Assembly (NCBI GenBank): GCA_963674685.2
Contig: CAXXWT010000002.1
Coordinates: 496,001-560,000, forward strand
Origin: G963674685 sp963674685
GTDB taxonomy: Bacteria > Lernaellota > Lernaellaia > JACKCT01
Direction of reading: 5' to 3'
Length of the DNA stretch: 64,000 bases
Made by a program: the position numbers and the translations under genes. Below the pieces are notes generated by a model, which saw nothing but the letters and a program-made list of their open reading frames with translations, ran no database searches and was not told the origin of the DNA. Each line of letters begins with the position of its first letter. The first letter of the stretch is position 1. Shown here piece by piece: positions 1 to 9,494 of this stretch.

Positions 1-293
1 TTGCCGTTTAACAGATGCCAAATCAGCCTCCCTCGGAAATCGGTTTACTCAAACCACTGCCCTATTTTTTCTTCGGAATTACTTCGCTTCGCCATTAGCC
101 TTTAGTTACCATAAAGGAATATTCGCTGACAAGTCCCCGCAAAAGCAAAAACCACACACCATCGTTACCCGGCTATTTTCATGCCGCCGGCGCTTGCCTG
201 GACGCCGATCTCTTCACAGCCGGCATTTTTCCAACGGCGCTAAAGCAAACCGGGCGGCGTTTTCCCAACGGACGGCCGTCGTAGGCGACGCCG
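1..293. other. No gene recognised at the left edge
   Basis: I find no convincing coding region, RNA gene or repeat here. The stretch lies downstream of the minus-strand SNF2 helicase. A GC-rich inverted repeat (roughly 271-295, GACGGC arms) overlaps the helicase stop codon and could act as a weak 3' structure, but it has no T-run. A long open frame crossing this area on the minus strand is an out-of-frame shadow of the helicase gene with arginine/glycine-rich low-complexity translation. Confidence 0.4.
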
Positions 294-2777
294 TCATGTC
301 TTCCGCTTTCCACCCGCCATGGCGGTGAGCCAATCGGCGGCCTTCAACAGCAGTTCCGGGTCCGGCGTCGGCAGCTTCAGGTAGGATTGGCCCGTTTTTT
401 CGTCGCGAACGACGAAAGGCGAGCCCGCGGAATCCGGCGCGGGGGACCGATCCGATCCCTGCCCCGCCTGGATCGCCCGGCCGAGCTGGTTGATAAACGC
501 GAGGCCCGAGGTCAAAAGGTCGCTCCAATCCGGAGTCTGTTCTGACGCCGCCGGCTCGTTTGCGAAAAGCTCCTCCTGACCGCTTTGCGGATCGGGCGGC
601 GCGTCGTCGTCCGAAGAGGGCATGGAGCCCGTCATGGCGCCGGTCGCCGTTTGCACGGTGTCCATGAATCGTTTCAGTTTCGTCCCGCCGAGGAAGACTT
701 CGTCCCGCCCGCCGTCCAGGACTCCGGCGAACATGGATTTCTTGAAGGAAAGCAAAGACAGCATGCCGTGTTCGATGGTTCCCTGGGAGATGAAATGCGC
801 CACGTGCACCGGGCGTTTCTGTCCCATGCGATGCACGCGGCCGATGCGCTGTTCGAGGACCGCCGGATTCCAGGGCTGCTCCACGTTGACGACCATCGAG
901 GCGTTTTGCAGATTCAACCCGACGCCGCCGGCGTCCGTGGACAAAAAGATGCGAAGGTCGGGATCCTCCTTGAACCGGCGAATCAAATCCTTTCTCTTGG
1001 ATCCGGGAACGCCGCCGTGAAAGAGGACGGGCTCCCACTTCCCTCTTTTCAGCCGATTGACCAGCAGTTCGTGCATGCGCAGCCACTGGCTGAAAACCAC
1101 GATCTTCACGTCGGGATTCTCCAGCGCCTCTTCGCAGAAAAGACACACCTCGTCCGCCTTGACGCCGAACTCCGTGCTTTGGTCCAGGAGGTAACTGCTG
1201 TCGCAGGCCATCCGCATATTCTGCAGGGCGATCATCAGGCGCCGCTGGTCCGTCTCGGAAAGGAAATGATATCTTCGCCATTTGGAGACGATTTGCCCGA
1301 CGATGTCCCGGTTCTCATCGTGGTGGTTTTGCTGCTGCGGGGTCATGGGTAGAAAAAAGCTTTTCTCGATGCGTTCAGGAAGCTCTTTGAGCACCTCGCG
1401 CTTGTTTCGACGCACCAGGATCGGCGCAAGAGTTTTGGCGACGGCGCCCAGGTTGCGGTAACCGATGACTTTTCCGCCTTCGTCCGCGTGCTGGTGCTCG
1501 CTTAAAAATTGAAACATCGGCCCGAGGCGGAAGCGGTCCACGAATTCGACGATCGAGTGCAGTTCCTCAAGCCGGTTTTCCAGCGGCGTGCCCGTCAGCA
1601 CGATGGCGTATTCGGAAGAGAGTTTTTTCACGCTTTTCGCCGTGCGTGTCTTCCAGTTTTTGATCCGCTGCGCCTCGTCCAGGATGATCAGGTCCGGAGC
1701 CCAGCGGCGGATCGGCTCCATATCCCGGTGTATGACGTCGTAATTGACGATCTTGTAGAAAGAATTCTCACGGTACAACTCGGCGCGCCGGGCCAGCAGC
1801 CCTTCGATCACGACCGCCGACCGGTCCGTAAAGCGGGCGATCTCCTGCGCCCACTGGTGCTTCAGCGAAGTCGGTGAAACGACCAGCACCCGTTCGACGC
1901 CGACGACGTCGGCAAGAATCTGAGCCGCGGCGATGGCTTGCACGGTCTTGCCGAGACCCATGTCGTCGGCGATCAGGCACCGGCCGGCCCGGGCGGCGAA
2001 CAGGGCGCCGTAACGCTGATAGGGATACAGCGACGTCTTGACGCAAGCGTCGAAGGCCGGGCTGTCCGCGCCTTGCGGAAAGGCCTGGTCGAGGATCACG
2101 CGGCGCATGGCTTGATCGCGAGCGCGTGCGATAAAACCGATCGCGTCGTCGTAACAACGAAGATCGCATTCAACCTTTCCCGCCTGCTTCAAAAAAGCGT
2201 CGAAGCGGGCGTATGCGGTCGGAATGAGAAGTCCCTTGTCGTCGAAGTAGCGCTTCGCGAGATCGAGCAACGTTTTCGGACACTCCGTTCCCGCCCGAAA
2301 TACCACTTCCCGCCTGACGCCGTAGCGCAGAAAGACCTCGGAATAGACGGGATGAAAGCCCGCGGCGAAAGCTTTCTTCGCGCCGCGCCGCTTTTCCAGT
2401 TTGGAAATGACGAACTCGATGTGCTTGCATGTGCCGAGGGTATTGACGGCGAAATCGGGGCAGGAGCAAAAGTTGTCGCCCGGCTCCCGGCCGCGAACGG
2501 CCACCTTGTAATTCCCGCCGGTTTCGGGATTGGATACGAGAAATTCGGAGAAAATCGCGTGGTCGCCGATATTTTTCAGTCCGAAATTCTGATCCCGGCC
2601 GAACTGCGCGCGAAGCCCGCGCTGCCATTGCTCGAGCGTCATCCCGGCCGGTTTTCTCGTTCGTGGAATTTTCTTTTCGGTCTTGGTTAAAACCTTTCTT
2701 GAAGCGCCCCGCTTATCCTTGGGTTGTCCGGCCCTTGATTTTGACGCCGGTTTTTTCCATTGGTCGGCTTTCATCAT
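294..2777 (-). CDS. SNF2-family helicase with SWIM zinc finger
   Basis: An 827-residue Swi2/Snf2 (SF2) DNA-dependent ATPase, likely remodelling protein-DNA complexes. The N-terminus is Lys/Arg-rich. A SWIM-type zinc finger follows (CSCPDF...GTCKH, about residues 105-125). The helicase core shows Walker A DDMGLGKT, a DEAQ box, motif III LTGTPLENR, and in the C-terminal RecA lobe STDAGGVGLNLQ and the arginine motif QRIGRVHRMGQ. The tail after the core is low-complexity (Asp/Pro/Ser) with a short conserved-looking end. I chose the ATG at 2777 because upstream codons translate to non-homologous sequence. SWIM-SNF2 architecture is common in bacteria; the cellular target is unknown. It is divergent from the DUF2293 gene. 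Confidence 0.93.
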   Translation of the reverse strand: MMKADQWKKPASKSRAGQPKDKRGASRKVLTKTEKKIPRTRKPAGMTLEQWQRGLRAQFGRDQNFGLKNIGDHAIFSEFLVSNPETGGNYKVAVRGREPGDNFCSCPDFAVNTLGTCKHIEFVISKLEKRRGAKKAFAAGFHPVYSEVFLRYGVRREVVFRAGTECPKTLLDLAKRYFDDKGLLIPTAYARFDAFLKQAGKVECDLRCYDDAIGFIARARDQAMRRVILDQAFPQGADSPAFDACVKTSLYPYQRYGALFAARAGRCLIADDMGLGKTVQAIAAAQILADVVGVERVLVVSPTSLKHQWAQEIARFTDRSAVVIEGLLARRAELYRENSFYKIVNYDVIHRDMEPIRRWAPDLIILDEAQRIKNWKTRTAKSVKKLSSEYAIVLTGTPLENRLEELHSIVEFVDRFRLGPMFQFLSEHQHADEGGKVIGYRNLGAVAKTLAPILVRRNKREVLKELPERIEKSFFLPMTPQQQNHHDENRDIVGQIVSKWRRYHFLSETDQRRLMIALQNMRMACDSSYLLDQSTEFGVKADEVCLFCEEALENPDVKIVVFSQWLRMHELLVNRLKRGKWEPVLFHGGVPGSKRKDLIRRFKEDPDLRIFLSTDAGGVGLNLQNASMVVNVEQPWNPAVLEQRIGRVHRMGQKRPVHVAHFISQGTIEHGMLSLLSFKKSMFAGVLDGGRDEVFLGGTKLKRFMDTVQTATGAMTGSMPSSDDDAPPDPQSGQEELFANEPAASEQTPDWSDLLTSGLAFINQLGRAIQAGQGSDRSPAPDSAGSPFVVRDEKTGQSYLKLPTPDPELLLKAADWLTAMAGGKRKT

Positions 2778-3052
2778 TTTTATACCCGTTGCTCGTATGA
2801 ATAAACGTGAACCGAAAGACAATTTATACCGGGGAATCGCGGCGATCAAGAAGCCTTGCCGCGGCGGGCCGGCAAAAAATTCCCCATAGCTTGGATTACG
2901 CGGCGGAATTTGATTTAATATCCGCCGGGAAAAAAATGCGAAAGTCAATGCGCGCTATGATAGATTGCGCGACGGGATCGAATGATCGCGTTGCGCCGGG
3001 AATCGATGGCCATAAGCATATTCGCAAAAGCGAACTCGAACCGGGGACGGAT

Positions 3053-3739
3053 ATGATAAACGAAGAGATCAAGAAGGAAGAGCGCAAAGTTTTTATCATC
3101 CAAAAACCTTCGGCGTGCGCCAAGTGCGGGGACGAACTGAGCAAAAGCAGATGGATCGAACTGGCCGGCGACGACGCCCTGTGCATGAAATGCTCCGAAC
3201 TGGGCGATCTGGATTTTCTGCCGACCGGGAACGCCGCCCTGACCAGACGTTCGAAAAAGCACTCCGCCCTGTGGGCGGTGGTGTTGAAATGGAGCCGCGC
3301 CCGCAAGCGCTACGAGCGGCAAGGTTTGCTGGTCGAAACCGAAGCGCTGGAAAAGGCCCATATGGAATGCCTGCTGGACGATGAAGCGCGGCGGATCAAG
3401 CGGAAAAAATCCCGCGCGCGACGGGCGAAGAAGGATGAAGAATACGTCCAAAGTTTCGCGAACGCGATTCGCGGAATGTATCCGCATTGCCTGGAAAACA
3501 TCGAACACAAGATCGCCGAACACGCCTGCCGGATATACAGCGGCAGGGTGGGCAGGACGGCCATGGCCAAGGATCTGTCTCCGCCGGCGGTCCGGCTCGC
3601 GGTGGGCGCCCATGTCCGGCATAATTTTACCGAATATGAAAAACTGTTGGGCAATGGTTATGAACGGCTGGAAGCCCTGAACGAGGTTCGTCCGAGCATC
3701 GAGGAAATTCTCCTGAAATGGGCGGGGGAAAACTCGTGA
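3053..3739 (+). CDS. DUF2293-family protein with N-terminal zinc-ribbon-like CxxC pairs
   Basis: A 228-residue protein. An N-terminal pair of CxxC motifs (CAKCGDE and CMKCSE) resembles a zinc ribbon. A basic middle follows (KRKKSRARRAKK). The C-terminal third (from about AIRGMYPHC) matches what I know of DUF2293, with the signature of a short region ending in HVRHNFTEYE..L...G..R..A...V...I...L..W. The biochemical role of the family is unknown. The start at 3053 is preceded by GGGGAC; longer upstream starts lack a ribosome-binding site. The 3' end overlaps the next gene by 4 nt, so the two are probably translationally coupled. Confidence 0.7.
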   Translation: MINEEIKKEERKVFIIQKPSACAKCGDELSKSRWIELAGDDALCMKCSELGDLDFLPTGNAALTRRSKKHSALWAVVLKWSRARKRYERQGLLVETEALEKAHMECLLDDEARRIKRKKSRARRAKKDEEYVQSFANAIRGMYPHCLENIEHKIAEHACRIYSGRVGRTAMAKDLSPPAVRLAVGAHVRHNFTEYEKLLGNGYERLEALNEVRPSIEEILLKWAGENS

Positions 3740-5370
3740 CGAAAAAAAGCGAGCGCCGCTATTTTGCCGCTTCGATGCTGCTGGCGCTGGCCTGGGCGAT
3801 GATCTTCTCGTTTCTCGGGATTAAAAAATACGAATCGACTTTCTCCCACGACTGGCGCGACGAAGCCGTCAACAACCAGATGATGTACAACACGGCGCGC
3901 GGGGATATCTATTATTCCACCGTAAAGGGCGAGCATCGCCACCATCGCCACTTCCGCCCCATGTTCCTGGCCGCGTCGATTCCGTATCTTTTCGTGCGCG
4001 ATGCGCGGGCCTGGTTCACGCTGGCGGCGTTCGTCTGCGCCTTGGGTTCGCTCGCCGCCTTCCGGCTCGGGAAAACGCTGATCGGCGGAGGCCTCGGCGG
4101 CCTGCTGGCATGCGTTTTGTGGCTTTGCTGGCCGGCGCTGCACGAGATCGCGCTGGGCAACCTGGACGTGGAGACCCTCGCGGCGACGCTGTGGCTTTTC
4201 GCCGCGGCGTATTACGTTCAATCGAGATTTAAAGGCTTTATCGTCTTTTCCATTCTCGCACTTTGCTGCAAGGAAACGCAGGCGCCGATCCTGGCGGCCT
4301 TCGGCGTGATCGCCCTTATCCAAAGAAGGCCGGTGAAATGGTGGGCGACCGGCCTCGTGGCCGGGGCGCTGTGGTTTGTTATCGCCCTGAAAGTCATTAT
4401 TCCGATTTATCACCCCACGTTCGACACCATTTACAACCGCTTCATCGGCCTTTCGGGACATTCGTTTCCAGCCTCTTTTTTTGCGGCCCTTTTCAAAAAT
4501 CCGGGCGAAACGCTGGCGGCGGTTTTTTCCAAAGAGCACCTGGGGCTTTTGGCGCGAACGATACGCGGCCTGGGCTTTCTTCCCGTCTTTTCCCCGCTGC
4601 AACTTATCGGATGCTCATCAATCGTCGCGCAGGTTCTTTTGCTCAAAGACCCCCTGCCCGTGCGACAGGCGCACATGATCTGCGCCATCCTCCCCTTTGC
4701 ATTCTGGGCCGCCCTGGAATCGGCAAAGCGCGCGGCCGGCTGGTTCACGCGCATTCCCTTTATCGGAGAGCAAAAAGCTATGATCGCGCGCAGGACCTTG
4801 ATGGCGCTGATGATCGCATGTTCCCTGTATACGATTTCCGACACGGGCATCTTCGGGCAATATCAGAATTACGGGAGCGAGCCTCTGTCGGCGATGAAAG
4901 CCTCGAATGTTCTGGATCCGGTTTTCATCCATCCAACCGACGCGGAAAGGCGAGCCTTCGAAGCGACGCAAAAAATCCCCGAAGACGCCACCGTCACGGC
5001 CAACTCGCGCCTGCTTTTAATTTTATCCAACCGCAGCAGGCTCTTTGAATACGGTACGCAAAAAATCCCCGCCGAGCTATCGGGAACGGATTTCATCGTC
5101 CTGTGGTTCCTGGAAGCGCAGTGCAGAACATGCACCTTCACCTATTTGAATCCCGACAACCTGGAGCTTGCCGCCAAACTCGTGCGCGACGGGCATTTTG
5201 AAATCGCCGCGATGGACCCGGCATTCGCCATTCTCGCAACTCCCGGCCTGGACCTTAGCGCGTGGAAAAACAATCCTGCCGACCCGCAGACCTTCATCGA
5301 TAAAGTCGAGGAGCTGGCCGGGCGACTGCGTCGGGACGAGGGCCTTCCCTTCGACGAACCGAGGAAATAA
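3736..5370 (+). CDS. DUF2079-like polytopic membrane protein
   Basis: About 544 residues with a first transmembrane helix near residues 10-30 and some 9-11 predicted helices, mostly in the first 350 residues, followed by a soluble C-terminal region. The segment after helix 1 (NNQMMYNTARGDIYY ... HFRPMFLAASIPYLF) fits DUF2079, a family of GT-C-like membrane proteins of unknown function. The GTG at 3736 has GGGGG seven bases upstream and overlaps the upstream stop as GTGA; an ATG at 3718 is the alternative. The product is probably a lipid-linked-sugar glycosyltransferase or relative, by fold analogy only. Confidence 0.72.
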   Translation: MTKKSERRYFAASMLLALAWAMIFSFLGIKKYESTFSHDWRDEAVNNQMMYNTARGDIYYSTVKGEHRHHRHFRPMFLAASIPYLFVRDARAWFTLAAFVCALGSLAAFRLGKTLIGGGLGGLLACVLWLCWPALHEIALGNLDVETLAATLWLFAAAYYVQSRFKGFIVFSILALCCKETQAPILAAFGVIALIQRRPVKWWATGLVAGALWFVIALKVIIPIYHPTFDTIYNRFIGLSGHSFPASFFAALFKNPGETLAAVFSKEHLGLLARTIRGLGFLPVFSPLQLIGCSSIVAQVLLLKDPLPVRQAHMICAILPFAFWAALESAKRAAGWFTRIPFIGEQKAMIARRTLMALMIACSLYTISDTGIFGQYQNYGSEPLSAMKASNVLDPVFIHPTDAERRAFEATQKIPEDATVTANSRLLLILSNRSRLFEYGTQKIPAELSGTDFIVLWFLEAQCRTCTFTYLNPDNLELAAKLVRDGHFEIAAMDPAFAILATPGLDLSAWKNNPADPQTFIDKVEELAGRLRRDEGLPFDEPRK

Positions 5371-5390
5371 GGGGAACCATCATTTATTTT

Positions 5391-5586
5391 GAGCCCGTCA
5401 TGGCGGCACACAACAAACCACGTTTTCTCGGATTGTGCCGCCCTGACGGGCTCGATGGGATAACCGTTGCTGCCTTATTCCCGGCAGCTAACGCTGACCG
5501 GCTAATAAGGATACATGACATCAAGTTAGCGCTTATGGGGCGGGCTCCTGTGCCCGCCCGTTCATGGGCAACCACGGGGATTGCCC
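5391..5586. repeat. Cluster of three hairpin-forming palindromes
   Basis: Between two convergent genes lie three inverted repeats. The first has 20-bp arms with one mismatch (5391-5410 with 5434-5453; arm GAGCCCGTCATGGCGGCACA) and a 23-nt loop. The second is GGGCGGGC/GCCCGCCC (5538-5545, 5552-5559). The third is GGGCAA/TTGCCC (5566-5571, 5581-5586). They could terminate transcription from both sides, but they look like interspersed extragenic palindromes because similar hairpin clusters recur in other gaps. Confidence 0.75.
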
Positions 5587-5599
5587 CTGCATAAGTTCT

Positions 5600-7870
5600 T
5601 CACGGCAACCATTTCGCAAGCTCCTCGTCGTCAATTTTATCGACGCCGTCGCCTGCGACGATGACGGCGCGTCCGTCGGCGCTGACGAAGATGACGCTTT
5701 TCCCGAGTTTCAGATACTTCGCCGCGGACTTACTTTTGGCGGCGATGGCGAACCAGGCGTCGGACATGTATTTCACGCGCAGCACTTTCTCCTTGCCCGT
5801 GTAGGCCGTGTCGGTGAAGGCGCCGTTTTTGTAAACGAATGTCTTGTCGCCCACGGTGCGCACCGCGGTCATATCGTCGGCCATGGTTTCCGACGACTTG
5901 AGCTTGTCGATCTCCTTGCTCGCGGTCACCGCGCCGGCGCCGGAGACTTCCGCGAAGGACTGAGCCATCATCTTGGCCCTGCCGGCGCGTTCGCCGCGCA
6001 CCCGGGCTTCTTCCGTCGGCAGGACGTCGCCCGCGCCTTTGCCCATGGATCCCATTATTGCCCCGTCCGCCAAGGGCGCCGCGGCGGGCATGTCGGCTTC
6101 CCCGTCCATCAGCCCGTTCATTCCACGATTGCGCGTCAGCATTTTTTCGTTTTCCACGATGAGATAACTCGTGTAGGGCGTGACGATGCCGTAGCGCGTT
6201 CCCAGGCGGCGCACCTCGTCGACCAGTTCACGATTTTCACCGTGCAGGCGGATTTCGCCCAGCAGATGCCCGACCTTGCGCGTGGCCCATAATTTCGGCA
6301 CGAAGGGCGCTTCGTCGCTTTCCTTCGGGAACGTCGCCTCGTAGGTGACCGATTCCCGCTTGCCTTTACGCGAGCCGTTTAAGACCACGGCGCTGGCGCC
6401 GCCTTTTTCGTAGCGTCCGAAAATCACCAGGCGGCTTCCGGCGAAAAGATCCGGCAGGCGCACCGGGTATATGTCGTCGGTCTCAACTCCCGGGATCGAA
6501 AGCGAGATATCCGAAAAAACCGGACGGGAGATGCGATCGGAAAGGATGCCGAGTTCTTTTTCAATCTCCACATCCGGCTTCACGTACAAAGGATATCCCC
6601 GACCGTCGTCGGCCAGGCGGTCCAGCAAAACGGCGTTCACGTCGTCGCCGACGCCGACCACGAAAAGGCGCCTTCGCCCGTCGTTGGCTTCGGCCGCGTC
6701 GGCCGTGATTTTTTCATAGGATGTTTCGCCCACGGTGGGCATGCCGTCGGTCAGGAAGATCACGATGGAGGGCCGCCCGTCGGCGGGGGATTCCTCCAAT
6801 GCCCGCGCCAGCGCATCGTGGATCGCGGTGCCGCCCTGGGCGCGCATTTTGTCCACGAACTTTTTTGCGTCGCCGATGTTCTTTTTGTCGGCAGTTACGC
6901 TTTTTTCCCGAAAAGCCTTCACGCCCGTGGAAAATCTTATGACGTTGAAGCTGTCGCCTTTGTTCAAGTTGTCCAGGAAATAATTCAGCGCGTTTTTAGC
7001 CCGTTTCATTTTCTCGCCGCGCATGCTCCCGGAAGCGTCGATCACGAAACTCACGTCTTTGGGCAGAATCTCGTCGGCTTTCGGATCGGCCTTGGGGCTG
7101 ACCAGCAACATGAAATATCCGTCTTCGCCGCTGTTTTTTTGCGCGAGAAGATTTATCCCTACGTCTTTTTCCGACACGGTGTAATAGAGGATGAAATCCC
7201 GGTCCAGCGCGGCGCGCATATTCTCCACGCCCACCCTCGCAACGTTTTCGCCGTCGCGGTCAACGTCGATTTCGTGCGTGGGCGAGTAGATCGACTTGAT
7301 GGGAATCGAGCTTTTCACGCGCGCGTCGATGGTGAAATCCTTGAGCGTGCGGCTGGCGCCGTGCCCGGTTTTGAGAGGATACACGTATTTGCAAAGGCCC
7401 GCGTCCATGGGCGCGACCTGGGAAAAGGCGATCTGAACTTTTTGCGTGGAGTTCGGGGGAACCGGATAAATGGAGGCGCGAAAAAGATTATTGCCCAGGT
7501 ATTCCAGCAGGCCCGGATCACGCATGCGCCGCACGATGTCCGTATAAATCTGCTTGGCCCGCCCGGCCTCCAGCACCTCGCCGCTGACCTTTTTGCCGTT
7601 CATCCAAAGGGCGAACTCCTGCACGGCGGCGCCCTGCGGCAGCGGGAAAACGTACGTGGCTTCGAGCTGGCGGTTGGTGTGATTGCGAAACACCTGCTCG
7701 ACGCTGGTCACGGCGCCCTGATCGTTGATTTTGATGGAAACGCGATGGCTTTCAATCGCCAGCGCCGGAAGGCTCTTGTCTTTGGGAATGAGAATGCCCT
7801 GGGCGTGCGCGGCGCCGCCGATTGCCAGAATCCCCGCCACGCACAGCAACGTCAACAAAGGTCGCTTCAT
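5600..7870 (-). CDS. Secreted VIT/von Willebrand A domain protein
   Basis: A 756-residue exported protein. A signal peptide (residues 1-24, cleavage after AHA) precedes a VIT (inter-alpha-trypsin inhibitor) domain at about 30-165, containing the YTDIVRRMRDPGLLEYLGNNLFRASIYPVPP type of sequence. A vWA domain at about 270-445 has an intact MIDAS (D278-A-S280-G-S282) and a downstream TDG. The C-terminal 300 residues include a stretch typical of bacterial VIT-vWA proteins (GTRYGIVTPYTSYLIVE). The start codon has AGGGGAAG at good spacing. The function is probably metal-dependent adhesion or ligand binding in the periplasm or outer envelope; no sortase or membrane anchor is visible. Confidence 0.9.
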   Translation of the reverse strand: MKRPLLTLLCVAGILAIGGAAHAQGILIPKDKSLPALAIESHRVSIKINDQGAVTSVEQVFRNHTNRQLEATYVFPLPQGAAVQEFALWMNGKKVSGEVLEAGRAKQIYTDIVRRMRDPGLLEYLGNNLFRASIYPVPPNSTQKVQIAFSQVAPMDAGLCKYVYPLKTGHGASRTLKDFTIDARVKSSIPIKSIYSPTHEIDVDRDGENVARVGVENMRAALDRDFILYYTVSEKDVGINLLAQKNSGEDGYFMLLVSPKADPKADEILPKDVSFVIDASGSMRGEKMKRAKNALNYFLDNLNKGDSFNVIRFSTGVKAFREKSVTADKKNIGDAKKFVDKMRAQGGTAIHDALARALEESPADGRPSIVIFLTDGMPTVGETSYEKITADAAEANDGRRRLFVVGVGDDVNAVLLDRLADDGRGYPLYVKPDVEIEKELGILSDRISRPVFSDISLSIPGVETDDIYPVRLPDLFAGSRLVIFGRYEKGGASAVVLNGSRKGKRESVTYEATFPKESDEAPFVPKLWATRKVGHLLGEIRLHGENRELVDEVRRLGTRYGIVTPYTSYLIVENEKMLTRNRGMNGLMDGEADMPAAAPLADGAIMGSMGKGAGDVLPTEEARVRGERAGRAKMMAQSFAEVSGAGAVTASKEIDKLKSSETMADDMTAVRTVGDKTFVYKNGAFTDTAYTGKEKVLRVKYMSDAWFAIAAKSKSAAKYLKLGKSVIFVSADGRAVIVAGDGVDKIDDEELAKWLP

Positions 7871-7983
7871 GATCTTCCCCTAAGCGTTTCAAGTTTCAAC
7901 GGTCATAAAGGGGTAGACATGCCGCCGGTAAAATCGGTTCCGGGGAAAATCAAAAAGTGAAAATGGGGCGTGGCGGCAATACC

Positions 7984-9033
7984 CTATTTTCCCGGCTCAT
8001 ACCACGTACCTCGACCGCGGCCCCGCTGAACGAGATAACCATTTTCAACAAGTTTGCGTAAGTGAGCTTTCAGAGTATTTCGATTTGCATTTGTGATTTT
8101 TTGCGCCATGGATATAGTTAACCGATGATGGTCTTTGGTAAATTTAACAAGCTGTTCCGAGAGGGGGGATAGTGTTTCCAGAACCTTTTCCCGAATCAAT
8201 TTTTCTTCCAGAAGTATCTTTTGACGAGCTAGGCAACGCAGAAAAAACTTTATCCATTCCCCAAGCTGCTTTTCATCTTGATCCAATGTTGATTGCGCCT
8301 GGCGCAATGAAAGATAATACTGATTCTTGTTATCTTCTATGATCCGCTCCAGAGAACTATATAATACGTAGTTATAGCCGGAGCGTAATAGTAAAAGCGT
8401 TGTGAGAATACGCGACAGCCTTCCGTTTCCGTCCTGAAAAGGATGGATCGCCAAGAAGCGCACAATGAATACGGCGATGACAAGCAGCGGATGATATTCA
8501 CCGGTTTCGAGCGCTTCAACCGACCATTGAACCAGCTCTTCCATGAGGCGCGGCGTATCGAAAGGCGAGGCGGTTTCAAAAATGACTCCAAGCGACTTGC
8601 CTTGCGCGTCGAATGCCTCAACGCTGTTGGAAATCGTTTTATATTGGCCTCGATGCCGATGATCCTTCTTTGAGTGACTTAATAATACGCCGTGCAGTTG
8701 CTTGATGTGATTCTCGGACAGGGGGATATCTTCCCAAGACTCGAAGATCATCTCCATCGCGTCGGCGTATCCGGCGACTTCCTGCTCGTCGCGGGTTTTG
8801 AATGAGCGAATCTTAAGACCGGTTAATAAACGATCCACCTCCTCATTGCTGAGCTTGGCGCCCTCAATCCGGGTTGAAGATCCGACGGACTCAATGGTTG
8901 CTACGCGACTCAAGGCCGAAAGACGTTCCGGGCTTATCTTACTTGCTTCACCCCAGCGCCCTTTGAACTCATCCAGTTCACTGATTATTCTTAGAAATTC
9001 CGGGGTAATATTCAGTTTTAAAAGTGGTTCCAT
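7984..9033 (-). CDS. Fic-family protein with inhibitory helix and winged-helix C-terminus
   Basis: A 349-residue Fic/DOC protein, expected to AMPylate target proteins. It carries a class II-type inhibitory motif near the N-terminus (SSTRIEG, about residues 52-58) and the full catalytic motif HPFQDGNGR at about 197-205. A C-terminal winged-helix-like segment (NRNTLKAHLRKLVENGYL) is followed by a basic tail. The ATG at 9033 has GGGGGTC upstream; an upstream ATG at 9090 lies inside the palindrome and is unlikely. The HTH plus the large palindrome just upstream suggests autoregulation. No separate antitoxin gene is adjacent, consistent with the built-in inhibitory helix. Confidence 0.92.
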   Translation of the reverse strand: MEPLLKLNITPEFLRIISELDEFKGRWGEASKISPERLSALSRVATIESVGSSTRIEGAKLSNEEVDRLLTGLKIRSFKTRDEQEVAGYADAMEMIFESWEDIPLSENHIKQLHGVLLSHSKKDHRHRGQYKTISNSVEAFDAQGKSLGVIFETASPFDTPRLMEELVQWSVEALETGEYHPLLVIAVFIVRFLAIHPFQDGNGRLSRILTTLLLLRSGYNYVLYSSLERIIEDNKNQYYLSLRQAQSTLDQDEKQLGEWIKFFLRCLARQKILLEEKLIREKVLETLSPLSEQLVKFTKDHHRLTISMAQKITNANRNTLKAHLRKLVENGYLVQRGRGRGTWYEPGK

Positions 9034-9050
9034 GCTTGACCCCCACAAAT

Positions 9051-9119
9051 ATACCCATAAATACCCAATAATGGGCAACTTGTCCACCATTGGGTATCTA
9101 TGGGTATATTTATGGGTAT
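9051..9119. promoter_or_regulatory. Large TGGGTAT palindrome upstream of fic (candidate operator)
   Basis: A 19-bp arm ATACCCATAAATACCCAAT (9051-9069) pairs with 9089-9107 with one mismatch around a 19-nt loop. A further TATGGGTAT follows at 9111-9119. This makes five copies of the ATACCCA/TGGGTAT heptamer in 69 bp, just upstream of the Fic start. The arrangement suggests cooperative binding of the Fic protein's own winged helix. The binding is inferred; the symmetry is directly visible. Confidence 0.6.
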
Positions 9120-9239
9120 ATGGCTTTGGCTATTGGAGAAATAATGGCAAAATTATCCAGAGAAAACGGTCCTTTTCGTCGGGGATAATCAGGGCTTCGG
9201 CTTCCGCGTACTGCGCGATTTACTTCACCGGTTTTCTTT

Positions 9240-9327
9240 CGTCCCGATGGGACGATAAGGATAGTCGCTCATCTTTATAAACCCCGGATAAATCCGGGGC
9301 CTATTTTCACATTGTCCCTACGGGACA
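9240..9327. repeat. Three short perfect hairpins in the fic-oxidoreductase gap
   Basis: CGTCCC-GAT-GGGACG (9240-9254), CCCCGGAT-AA-ATCCGGGG (9282-9299) and TGTCCC-TAC-GGGACA (9313-9327) lie in series. They resemble the extragenic palindromes elsewhere in the window. The remainder of the 9120-9494 gap holds no gene I can support. Confidence 0.75.
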
Positions 9328-9494
9328 TTTTCTCTTTTTGTCCCACATCGCGCATGCCGCCACGCAATGAATTTCGGCTTTCGTAATTCAGCCGCTCCGG
9401 CCCCTTTTTACGTTCTTGCATTCGCCCATGCGTGCGTGTATTTTTAGCGAGGATCCAAAATTGAAAACAAAGCACTCAACGGGGGATTCAAGAC

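Noticed and set aside
214..1281. 355-codon minus-strand frame
   Set aside because: It lies wholly out of frame within the SNF2 helicase and translates to Arg/Gly/Ala-rich low-complexity sequence.
5400..5594. 64-codon frame between the convergent genes
   Set aside because: It is the translation of the palindromes with no ribosome-binding site.
6818..7960. 380-codon plus-strand frame opposite the VIT-vWA gene
   Set aside because: Shadow; Arg/His/Gly-rich translation with no domain and no ribosome-binding site.
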